This document shows positions 34,201-45,122 of a stretch of DNA of 64,000 nt, piece by piece. The translations under genes were made by a program, and so were the position numbers. The DNA lies in assembly GCA_902728285.1 (NCBI GenBank), contig CACVBU010001294.1, positions 1,178,001 to 1,242,000 of the forward strand. Direction: 5' to 3'. The notes under the pieces are model-generated. The model was not told where the DNA came from, made no database searches, and saw only the letters and a program-made list of their open reading frames with translations. Every line of letters begins with the position of its first letter. Within the stretch, counting starts at the first letter, position 1. This DNA is from Clytia hemisphaerica (Eukaryota > Cnidaria > Hydrozoa > Leptothecata > Clytiidae).

Positions 34201-35309
34201 TAGTTTCGAATCATTTACATATTTTTCTACAGAATATGTTTGTAAAATATTTCTTAAAGTGCCTTCCTGAAGTTTTCATATCAGTATCAGTTCAAAGTTA
34301 ATTTATATTTTTAATTTTCATAATTTTTGATTCTTGTATTTATTTCTAGTATATAAAATAATAATCTCACCTTTGGTCCACCGGAAGAGATATTTATACA
34401 ATTGTTTCCTGAATTTTCAATTTTGTTCTTGATTAATACCCCAGCAAGTTTTTCGGCAACTTTTGGAAGGTTATCAACCGGTGCAATGCTCAACAAATCC
34501 TTTATTGAATAACCTTCGCAAGAGAGTTCGTGTTTCTTCTGAGCATATAGATCGTTTGTTGAAAATTTCTCACCGCAACCCTTCAAACAGGTCGAATGCA
34601 ATGTCATTAATAATTTCGATAAAATTTTGGATGGGATAAGATGATTCTTTGTAATTTTTTCATTGCAAATTGGGCAACACATGTCATTTTCATAACAACC
34701 CTCGATGGTGCGGATTAGACATCCAAAACAAAAACAATGTTGACACTTTGAAATCATCACAGGTTTTCTCAAAAGCTGACAACATAAATCACATTTACAT
34801 AAGGCCAGTTGTGGGTTCGACTTTTCATCGAAGTCTTGGAGGGAAAGATGAATCGGAAAAGGACTTAGTATCATGGCCTCTAGTTCTTCACTGTCAGATC
34901 TTGTCCAATATGTCGAATGTGATGCCGGTTGTCCTGATGGTCTACCCCTTCTGTTCTTGCCGCTCTTTGTTTTGTTTTGTTTTGGATTGTTTGTCAAAGT
35001 GTGGTACAATTCACATACCTTACAGGAATCGTCACTGTGGGGTAGCCAGGAGGGTCTAGTAACGGGACTTGATGTTGCTGTTGATCTTTTAGTGAAGTTT
35101 TTCATTTTGTAGTAGCACTTTATACAAATATTTTTGGGATAGTGACGGGTCTCTTCAAGGGATAAATCAAAATGAAAAGCAGGCTCGAGTTCAGCTCGAT
35201 GATTCTCCCATGGGTATGAAAATGGACCTTGTTTCTTCGAGGGTCTTTCAATCAAGACTCCACAAACCATACACAAGTCATTCATTGCCTTTTCGTGTAT
35301 TTCATCCAT
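31221..35309 (-). CDS. RAG1-like gene, 10 exons seen, 3' end missing
   Basis: Exons: 35309-34371, 34097-33814, 33678-33472, 33331-33092, 33029-32851, 32728-32526, 32407-32339, 32053-31823, 31709-31545, 31413-31221. All have GT-AG introns and agreeing phases, giving about 903 codons without a stop. Residues 13-99 have CxxC pairs (13/16, 62/65, 96/99) like the zinc-binding N-terminus of RAG1. Residues 173-215 form a C3HC4 RING (173, 176, 189, H191, 194, 197, 212, 215), and 241-264 a C2HC finger as in the RAG1 dimerisation domain. In the core, D498 (KIGGDHGGKSF) and D602 (GDYEFLCAAYG) correspond to the first two catalytic Asp, 104 residues apart (108 in RAG1). The zinc CLLC follows D602 by 19 residues, as in RAG1. 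PALHISLG and GNHVNKLL match further RAG1 core blocks. The catalytic Glu would lie in unseen exon(s). It may be a transposase of the RAG1/Transib or N-RAG-TP/Chapaev-related type, or a host gene. Confidence 0.85.
32130..32225. repeat. Repeat fragment in a RAG1-like intron
   Basis: 'ggctgtccacatagtacgta' and 'gcgtacaggggaggggaggg' are half-matching inverted pieces. They look like a short degraded repeat inside intron 7. Confidence 0.4.
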
Positions 35310-35869
35310 GTTTTTAGGAAGGAAAGCACCAACAACAGTGCCTGGAAGCCTGTCAAATATTTTTGTTTGTTTTTATTTAGAACTTTCCCGCGCATTTTTT
35401 TTGCGCGGTTCCCGACTGGGAACTAGTATTTTCGAACGTTTTCGGGATTCGAATGTTGTGAAAATTGAAAAAAGCAATATGGCGGAATTTGTTGACAGGC
35501 GAAGTGAGAAGAGAATTTTATGAAAATTGTGACTTGAAATTGGCTTGGTAATCTTGTTTAAAAAATGACAATGGCTTTAGCACTTTTAAGAACAGACATT
35601 CAGTCTCTCATCAATGGGTGGAAGTATTTTTTTTAATCGTTGTTGGAGCATACTCCCAATCAAGCCCATTCTTTTTGTGACCTACCAGTGTTTGAGGAAG
35701 GAAGATAAATCGAGTTTTTGGTCAGATCAAAGCATATATTGGTATGTTTATGGTTGTTTTACTTTTTCAAGATGTATATCTGGCTTATTCAATCAATCTT
35801 TTTTAAGCATTTAGCTTACAAGCTGGTTAAAAGGCAACTTTTATTGATGGGCGGGAAAAGTACGCCCCT
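35310..35869. other. Upstream region of the RAG1-like gene
   Basis: Contains a GC-rich hairpin-prone piece 'cccgcgcattttttttgcgcgg' and no supported gene. No CACAGTG-type (RSS/Transib-like) terminal repeat is visible next to the start codon. Confidence 0.4.
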
Positions 35870-38230
35870 TCACTTGTTTCTACCGCCCTCTCGCTTTGAT
35901 CTGACGCCCAATTCTAAAGATTCGCGCGAATAGCTTGCGCTGAAAAGCCGTGACCGCAAGAGCTGGCGAACGAGTGAATCTTGAGAGAGTTGAAATCTTG
36001 AAAATTCTGAAAAATGACGAACTATAACCCGTCGAAGACTGTAATCTAACTTTGCGTTTTCAGCACCTTGACATCGCATTCTTTGTATAAAAACTTTGGC
36101 TTTAACTTTCAAGTCCTCGAAAAGTAACGTAGAACGAGCAATCCTGAGAAGTTCACCAACAAAAGAAGAATAAAAAATCGATTCTGGCAAGTTGCTATCT
36201 TTATGTGGCATTCGGACTATGGAAAAAGGAAATGCATCCCGTTTATCAAACAACTTATAAATAAATATCCCGTCTTTGATGGTAATATCCAGGTTTAAAA
36301 AAAAAGCATGATTACCAGAGTACTCAATTTTGAGTTCAAGCTCATCTGGATAGATATCTCTATACACAGACTGAAACAAGTTACCGTCATTGATCGCACA
36401 CAAATCATCAATGAATCTTTTAGTCGAATGAAAATGGCGAGCCTTAACCTTATTTTCCTCGATGACTCTGCTCATATACCTTTGTTCGTATTGGTAGAGG
36501 AAAAGATTAGCCCAAAATGGCGCCGGGTCGATTCCCATGGGAATCCCGATCACTTGACACATAACAATATCACCTGCATTGAAAAAACAATTTTTTATCA
36601 GATGTTTCATAGCAGTTTTCAAAGAATTCTGTGTAAAAGACACAGAAGATTTGGGTTTTGTTTTTGACCAATACGCTTTATCATTTTTAGAAATAGCGAT
36701 AAACTTGCAGTTACCTGCATCAAATACAAAATCAATGACCTCTGATAGTTCTTTAATCAGTTTGTCATGAAGAATCTTTGTGTACAATGTACTAAAGTCA
36801 AAGGTGGAAATAGATTTGGCGTTTTTCTTTTTATTGATTCGGTTGAGTGAATCTAGTACTGGATCACAATTTTGTAGTACCCAAAATTTATTATAATTGC
36901 TCAAAAACTTGTTGCTTTTGTATGGAAATTTTCACCTTGTCTGTAAACAAGCTTAAAAACTAGACTGACAGATCTAGAAATCAGTTTGGTGGAACAATGT
37001 TTTGAAGCGATAATGAAACGTTTACCAGTAGGAGTCTTGTGTTTCTTTGGAGTCCAATAGATGCATGGAAGATCCAAGTCCTTCTCAGAAACAGCAAGAC
37101 CAAAACGTTTAGAAAAACGAACATTTTCATTCACCATTTCTGCTTTATTCTGATTAACTCTAATGTATGTTTCATTTCCTGCACCCAAAATCCCAATCTC
37201 CTTCAAAATTACTTCAACATAGAAACGTTTACAAATAAATGCAACGTTATTAGCAGCTTTATCAATGGGGACAATAACAAAATTAGTGGTGTAAAAAACA
37301 TTCAAATAATCAAACAACATCTTGTCTTTTGAGCACAGAGCTCACTTTATTGTACCTGATCTTCTTTTTCAAAAATTTTATCTTTTTATCCACCTGTTTT
37401 AACACTTCAACCTTCCATTGAAGAAAGTTTTCGTCAGTCTCATTAATTTTGGCTGAAGTTTTATTCACAAAACTATCCAGACCCAGACCACTAGAAATAA
37501 CATCTCTGCATTTATTCCAATTGATATTTCGAGGTTCACGATAATTTGGTCCCTTGGATATCAATTTTCGCAAATGATTATTTTTAATGAAACTTAAATC
37601 TCCGGTCATGATATGACCATGGTCTAGATCAATAAAAGGAGAATCGTGACACTCACAAGATGGAAGGTTGGTGCCAAAAGTTTCTAAATCTGCTGTATTG
37701 ATGGAATTTACAGTTTCTTTATGATTAAAGATTTTATTTCTAATCGTAGGAGTTAAAGAGTAAACAATCGATTGTGGATCTTTTTGAAGTTTTTCAGGAA
37801 GTTTGGAATTCACACAAGGCTTGCGAAGAATATTTTTGAGCTGAATAAACTCAAGACCTTTATTGTGGAAATAAATAGGAAGGATGTGGGAAGGAGATTT
37901 CTTAACATTAGCTTTATCAATTTTCATAGTCTTCGTAAGAAAAGTATCAATCAATAATTCATACCATCTTTTCAGATGGCTTTCGCAAGAAAAAAGTGAA
38001 GTGCTAGCTTGTTCTGCAAGTTTTCGTAAATTTGACTGTCGAAGCCTATCAAACAAAATGCGACATTTCTTGGAACGTTCTTCCGGAGAAAAAGAAAAAA
38101 TGGAATGAACAAGAGAATCTAGATCAGAGATCCTAGCCTCAACTTTGGAGCGGTAAAGGTGCTCAACAAACTTAGTGCCATGTCTGGGAAGAGGTGGAAA
38201 TAATTTCCCAGCCGGAATATCCTTGTTCAT
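35870..38230 (-). pseudogene. Penelope-like element reverse transcriptase, two frameshifts
   Basis: The N-terminal part (38230-37310) has CECHDSPFIDLDHGHIMTGD and LRKLISKGPNYREPRNIN, typical of Penelope-like proteins. The middle (37320-36901) has FVIVPIDKAANNVAFICKRF and YWTPKKHKTPTGKRFI. The last part (36904-35870) has STFDFSTLYTKI, IGIPMGIDPAPFWANLF and RFIDDLCAIND (DD box), then FLNLDITI. The frame changes at about 37315 and 36901. No GIY-YIG endonuclease is recognised after the RT, so it is either an endonuclease-lacking type or truncated. Confidence 0.88.
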
Positions 38231-39707
38231 AGATTTTACTCGCTCATTTAAACCATATAGATAAATAGATCGTCAACTTTTTATCCAGTTTGTAGCAGTT
38301 TATTTCAGTTTGTAGCAGTTTACTTCATTTTGATACCTTTTATAATAATGTTTACTAGCTCAATGAAACTAAAAACAAACTAGTGTTTTCGAGATGGTGA
38401 AAGTTACCTCTTGTATAGGAAAGTTATCTCAATCAACAGTACAAGTATTTCAAGTACAATGCAAAACTTGCCACTTTATCTTGGATACAAATGGGTTCTT
38501 ACACATTACAAATCAAACACTTACTACAGTAGGTAGAAATCCTGGTGAAGTACAGGCTGTTCCGCATCTGATGTTGGTCTTTCTCGGTGTCAGTTTTATT
38601 AGCTCCTTGACAGGGGATCGCTTGGGTCTAGCTGCCTAAGAAGCAATTTCTTTTCTAGCACTTTGGTTCCATTTGGTAAAGTAGAGCTGGTGAAACGACA
38701 CATAGTAATGTTTGTTTCTCTTCTCCAAACTTACGATATTTTTCAAATAACAATTTCCTTCGAAATGTAGACACAATGTTGACTTTGTTCATTATTCATT
38801 ACTAATTTTTCATTACAGCGAAAGCAAAAAGAGAAACCATAAATTTCTTTTAGCTATCACATTCAAATAAATACCTCATCGCAGAAAAAAAACTGCTTAT
38901 TTGCATTTCATTGAGGAAAGAAATACCACACACACTTCTGCTATTTTATAATCTATTTAACAAAGTTCAGATGAAAAGTAGACAATCTTTACTGAGAAAT
39001 ACATAAATTTCAACATTCTCACAAAAGTGGTCTTTTTGATTTCCCAAACATTCCTCTAAAACGTTCACTTCCACAATAATTTATGTAAATTGCAATTTCG
39101 GTCAGTCCACAGTCGGCTTCAACCTATACACGTGTTTTTATTTACGTGACCGAAGTGTCTACTAAAACAATCCGGGGGAAAGTGGCGAAGCAACACAGCA
39201 GATTATACGCAAAGTAAAGAAATATCCTTTGGCATTGACAATCAAATATAATATATTATATTATTATATCCTTAATTCAAAAATCAAAAATTCATTTAAA
39301 AGGGGTTGCGGAACGAGCGTTCTGTTTTCGCAAAGCGAAGAAATCTCAAAATGTACAAGAAATCGACTCCATTATTAATATGCAGAATTTAAAGAACAAA
39401 CTAATAAGACTTTACATTTCACCTAGAATATATTAGCGAGTCATAACAATAATGCCAAAAAAGAGGATGTTGGAAAATTAGAAGACAAAAAGTCATTTGT
39501 TCTCGATTTTGTAATACTTGTAGCTTTAAATAAATTTCCCTGATTAAAAGTACAAGAATATCATTCTGTTCAATACAACTTTCCACAAAAGTAAATAACA
39601 AAAATAAAAAATTAAAACTCTAGAGTATAGCAATGTAACATGGACGTAATAACATAGGGGTATTACAGTTTAGACTAAGAAACTCACGGAATGCAAAAAT
39701 TCCCATA
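38231..39707. other. No gene seen
   Basis: Contains a short duplication 'cagtttgtagcagttta' near 38285-38325. An 81-codon open frame at 38394-38639 (+) is unrecognised. The rest is AT-rich. Confidence 0.4.
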
Positions 39708-40086
39708 CCTTAAAGGAAGAAATTTTGGCTGGAATTTAATTTGGCAGATGCCCGAAAAGTTTTTTAGATGGAATTTAATTTGGCGGATGGATGAAAAAAC
39801 TAAATTTGGCGTTTGCTGAAAATTTTATCCTTAAAATGGCGTAAAAACAGCAAAAAAAATGCAAAAACACCTTAAAAGAGATCATATTTTCAAAAAGTTT
39901 AATTTGGCGGGAATTTAATTTGGCGGATGGCGGAAAAAAGAAATTTTGGCAGGAACTTAATTTGACGGATTCTGGCAATTTTATGAAATTGATCTATCTA
40001 TCGTCAAATTAGCTAAATCCCTGTCAAAAAATTGTATTTTGGCCAATTGCCAAATTAATTCCACGCCAAAATTTATCCACTTAAAG
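39708..40086. mobile_element. MITE, about 379 bp, TTTGGCGG-rich
   Basis: The ends CCTTAAAGGAAGAAATTTTG and the inverted 'caaaatttatccacttaaag' are flanked by TA. Inside, 'aatttaatttggcgg' recurs four times. The ends are close to those of the 2826-3197 element, so both may be moved by the same transposase despite different interiors. Confidence 0.65.
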
Positions 40087-41494
40087 TATATTCTAAGGCG
40101 GCGATCACAACCATCTTCATTTCAATTCACCAAAAACATGCTCAAGAGTTTTGAGGAAAATGCTTCAAAAGTGCTTATTTTATTTGGGAATTATTTAAAG
40201 TGTTTGAGCTGAATAATAATGATCACCAGCACCAGAGAATTTGAAATTTTCTACTACTGACTGAAAAAGATTCAAATAAAATGGAAGTGTATTAGTGATT
40301 GCTGCCTTAGTATATGTAAAAGTTATAAATGTCATTGAACATCACATGTCACAAAACATGATCACAAATTGACCCCCTTCTTGTGTTGCATTAATACGTA
40401 CATAATAAGCGTTTGCTTGATCTCAAACCACAACAAAGTCTTTCTAATGCCATGATGAATAATTAAGCAACTCCTGCAAATATTTTGTCTGTTCTTCACA
40501 GCAGCGTACCTCCTCAATCAGCCTCAAGGAATGTTACTGACCACAATCGCTCAATATTGGATATGGCGTATGATCTTTTTCGTAAAAGTGTTACTCGAAT
40601 AGTCGAACAGTATTGACTGACAATGTGACAAAAAAATCATTGTTTGGCAACAATACCGGCTGAATGTTAAGTTTAACCATGACATAATTCCAATAAAATC
40701 ATAGGGTCTAAAAAGTTAAAATATTTCGAAATCCGAATGTTGTTTTATAAATCTGACTGACTTGGCTGTTGCAGATATTTGCAATTTGGTTTGATCAAGC
40801 AATAAAAATAGTTTTCCATGAGATTAATTGATGTAATAGTAATGGTTACTCCAATCAATTATCACAAAAATGTGCCATGAAGTTTGAATGCCACAAAGTA
40901 AACAACCATCATCACACCATTTATGGAAAATTTCAGCAGTGAGTGCATGGCAGCGCCACCACCATCAGCAAGTGGAGGATAGGACAGCTCTCACCTCTCC
41001 CAGAGGAAGTGGTTAAAAAACCTCAAGAATGATACTCGTTTAAAATTTCCAATAAGTGTGAACAGCAGCAACGTCATTTTACAAGCAAAAGATGCCTTCC
41101 AGCTTAAAAAATCAGCAGGATCCTGCCTTGACAAAAATCGCCATCTTTGTTTATTTTTCGCAAGTGTGCAAAAGTGAAAGTAGCAGCAACGACACAAAAA
41201 CAGACATCTCGCACTTGATTGGATAGTCAAACTCGATATAATTTTAGTACCACTATTACTTTTTTTTTAAATATGTATGATTTTTGAAAAAAATGACAAA
41301 AACAGAACCAAAGTTTTACTAGAATTAATTTTCAATAAGATTTACGAGGTAAATACTTCTTTTCGGTGGCTAAACAGGTACCATTCTTCAATACAGAGCA
41401 AAGTCGACATTTATCGTCGGAGGTAGCAGTTTTGGAAACACTTTTTTGAACATATACAAATTTACGCCCCGCGTACGCAGATCTTGCCAAAGGA
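40087..41494. other. No gene seen
   Basis: No supported reading frame or long repeat. Confidence 0.4.
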
Positions 41495-41545
41495 TGCGGA
41501 ACGCGCGTTTGAGCGCGCTGCGCGCGCTCAAACGCCCGTTCCGCA
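41495..41545. repeat. GC-rich near-perfect hairpin, 24-bp arms
   Basis: The left arm TGCGGAACGCGCGTTTGAGC (plus GCGC) pairs with 41522-41545 with one mismatch around a 3-base loop. It stands out sharply in an AT-rich neighbourhood. Confidence 0.85.
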
Positions 41546-44500
41546 AAAAAATAATGAATTACTATTACTAACACCAAGGAACTTGAATAAAAACAGAAGG
41601 AATAACATGTCGTTTGTTTTGCGGCATGGTTCTTTGAAGTATGCGTGTTTCCTCCCCAGACTCTTTTTTGCGTACCGAGTGTGAGCCGACAATAAAAAAC
41701 CATTTCACAAGAATTTCAACCGACAATTAGTCCGTCTTTACAGTAGCATTGCTTCCTTAATTTCAAACCTTATCTCAAACTATGAATCGGCTAGTAATCG
41801 TCTATCCTTTAGCTAACATTTGTATAAAAAATTTCGTGTTGAACCTTTGTAAAACAGCTACAAATCGAGCTTAAATATGAGGCCTGTTATTTTTTCATGT
41901 TTTTCAGAGGTTGAACGAAAGACCTCATATCTTATTTTGTAAATTTTTTTATGAAAACCCTGACGGATATGTTTTTTGGGAAGGGTTTATCCATCAAATT
42001 TTGTAAAAATTATAATCAGGACCTGAGGATTTCCATTTTTACAAGAGTTTTTATCAGCACAAACTCTCGTTTACTCACAGAAAACAGATTTTGCTATCCT
42101 CTCTTTTGTACTCAAAACATTTGAAAATGTTTCGTTAGATCTCTCTTTGTTATTTTACACTAAACAATGAATGTTTATACAACCGACTACAAATTACGTA
42201 AATCAAACAAGATTCGGTACAAAAGATATCTTTTGAAACTACTTTTCTCTTTTGTTATCTATTTGAAAAGCTTTTTCTAGTAATGACTTAAAGACATTGG
42301 CGCGTGCCAAAATCTTTTTTAACAATACAACTACCTGCAAAATAACACGCTTGTTTTAGGGTTATATGTGCAAAACGAGAAACTTGTTATTCCTTCTCTA
42401 TTTATTCAAGTTCCTTGCTAACACGCCCCCGTTTTTTACTCTCGTTTAATTTCCGATCTCGGAACGTGCGAAACGCCCGTCCGCCCCATATCCACCCAAT
42501 CAGCTTAAATTCACTTTAATTGTCCATTGACTTTCAAAAAATGGTATTTAAAAATTATGAATTTATAATAATTACAAAAAACAAAAAGTTTGATACTTCC
42601 TCAGTGAAATATTCAATAAATTCCTAGTTTCAATTTTCAGTGGGCGTTTTTCTAGGACTTCGTTTATCGTGCAATTTCTGCGTCACACAAACTTTCTCGG
42701 CCGCTCGTAATAATTATGCATTGCCAAATTTGGTTCTCCATTGTCAAGTCAGGATCGATGGTGACGTCACCTAAGCATAAAAAAGAAAGGATTTCGTCAG
42801 TTTTATGCATATATTAATTTGCGAGATATTCTATTCGCCGTGCGAGCGCACTTTTCGTAGACTAGTCGGAATACTTTTTTTTACTCGCGGGATTGATGGT
42901 AACTTTTTATCTTCGTTATTTTTAAAATGAAGCACAACCGAAAAAAAACAAAACTTCAGAAAGTTGCGTATTTCCAGTGAGTAAACGATTCTGAAAATTA
43001 ACAAAATTGATGATGATGATTTTTTTTCGGTCAGGCTAATGTCTCGTATTGGGGGTTCTAGTCTTGACCACTAAGCCTACGCGAGATTGAAGCGTTTGGG
43101 TAAACGAGACAAAACTAAAAAAAAGCTGGTGTTTTGAAGCGATTCCGTGCTCTCGAAGTATCGCTGTTTGTGACGGACTGTTTATATTTTTTTGGATAAA
43201 TCTCGGAACGTTTTTGTTTCCGCAGAATCTTGCGCACTTTTGAATTCCGTTTATTAGTACTACTTTTTGCTTACATTTCGGAACGCGTATTTCATTCAAA
43301 ATCAAAGGCAGAGAAATCGTTCTGTATAATACATATTGATAATCGATTAAACACGAATCTCCTCGATAATGCCTAACTTTGAGACTAAATTCTGGCTTAC
43401 CTGCACCCTTTTAACGTGGAGACTTTTTAGATTTGGAATCAGCACTATCAAATTACAAGTTTCCATCATTTATTTTTAATATCTCAAAGATGTATCAAGT
43501 GAAACGATTTTCAATATCGTGAGCGGGACTATTTATCATTTACTTGACTCAAAAGCAAAGAAATGCGCTGCATAACTTCCGAAGGTGTTTATGAAAAAAT
43601 AACCCGGCGCTTTTCAATAAAATTTACATAGAAGAAATCCTTGAAAAATTCCCTAAATTTTAAGCCAAAGATGAAAGAATTTGAGCCGAGCCAAGATCCA
43701 AAATTAATTCGAAGAACAACTTCACAAGAAAAAGATCTACGTGTGAGTGACAAGCAACTAGATCCGCGCACCCGCCGGATAGTCTATTTTCTGGAAATTT
43801 TGCCAGACCATGCCGGACCTCATACATATGCCCCATTTACACGTGTGGAATCATTTTTGACCAATCAGTTTAGTTTAGCGTGTAATCAAGGCCTAACAAA
43901 TCGAAGCGCTATCTCGATAATAAAAATAACACATTTTGGTTGGTTGATTAGATGGATGTTGATGTCCTTCCGTGACGATGTCCTTCCGTGACACTGATCT
44001 TTCTCAGTTGCAAAGGCCTGTAGCCATTGAAATTAATTTTTTTGACTCAGTTCTTTTTTCAATGACAAACAGATGGACATAAGTTTCTTCTGGTGGTATT
44101 TTGGTTTTAAAATTCTCTTTAAATTCACAGGAATCTGAATCAGCATACTTTTGTCTTTTTTAATGTCTTTGCTGCGTTCCTTCCGTGACAGAACCTTCAA
44201 ATTTCAATTATTCAACGAGGAAAAACTTTTATGAAATTTATTTTGCTTTGGAAGTAGAAGTACTATGAAGGCTTTAATTCAGGACTAATACTATTTTCAT
44301 TAATTTTACCATTTTTAAAAAAATAGACCAAAAAAGGCTCTGATTTCCTTCCGTGACAGAAACGGGACTTTTAAATAAATAAGTTTTTATCCTCTTCCTG
44401 TTCTGTTTCTTTTGTTTCTCCTATTGGCTCCTCAATTCCATATATAATGATGTTATTCTTTCGTGATGCAATAACTGTTTGTTCTTATCTTCTTCTTTTT

Positions 44501-44849
44501 GTTCTGTGACTGCTGATTTGACATTTTCCCTGTGTTTCTTTGCTATTTCAGCGTATGTTTTTTTGTGATGTTTCTTTCATAAGATCTTTCGTTTGCTGTA
44601 TTTCTTCTTTTATCATCTTCTTAGTTTTTGTTTCCAAATCAGCCATCTTTTTCGTAAAGATGCTTTCGATATCATTCTTTAAGCTGCAGTTTTTGGCTAG
44701 CTCGTTTTTGAGTTTTTTGATGACTTATATAAATATCCATCTTAGAATTTCTGAAAGAAACTCAAAATATACGAATGGCCCAAATGGGCCACCATAGACG
44801 TGCTGTGTTGGGTAAAGTTTAATTTGATTTGGTTGCTTGTGTTTTTTAA
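41546..44849. other. Gene-poor stretch
   Basis: No recognised gene. The open frame at 43641-43991 (+, 116 codons) matches nothing I know. The minus-strand segment at about 43085-43040 (ggcttagtggtcaagactag) resembles a degraded tRNA-like A box region. 'ccttccgtgac' recurs at about 43967, 43980, 44178 and 44347. Confidence 0.4.
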
Positions 44850-45122
44850 ATGTCTTGGAAAGAAGACTTAGCTCTAAAAGAGCACCTTGAAATTTATGTA
44901 AAACAAGGTTTCAAGAAAAGTGAAATTTTAGACTTTGTCATCAGGGACTATGGATATCATTTTAAATCTGGCTCTTGTAGCCCCTCTACCTTGTCAAGGA
45001 TGTTGAGACATTTTGTGTTAACTTATATAGATTACTCTGTTACTCCTGAAGTTGTTGAAGAAGTAGTACGACAGGAAATGAAAGGAGCAGGAAAAGATCT
45101 GGGATATCGAGCAATGAAATGA
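44850..45122 (+). pseudogene. N-terminal fragment of an integrase-core transposase-like protein
   Basis: 90 codons with an HTH-like part (KSEILDFVIRDYGYHFKSGS, STLSRMLRHF) and the family-typical VVRQEMKGAGKDLGYRAM just before the core should start. The frame then stops. No catalytic residues are present. It is the same broad family as 1432-2812 and 50524-51113. Confidence 0.6.

Noticed and set aside
34670..35112. Plus-strand frames of 79-129 codons opposite the RAG1-like exon 1
   Set aside because: They are antisense to the zinc/RING exon and match no family.
43035..43090. A tRNA gene on the minus strand
   Set aside because: An A-box-like segment is present, but there is no complete cloverleaf or clear B box. 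At most it is a degraded SINE head.
43641..43991. 116-codon plus-strand frame as a real gene
   Set aside because: No recognisable domain and no supporting splice or neighbour evidence. Its composition fits a chance frame.
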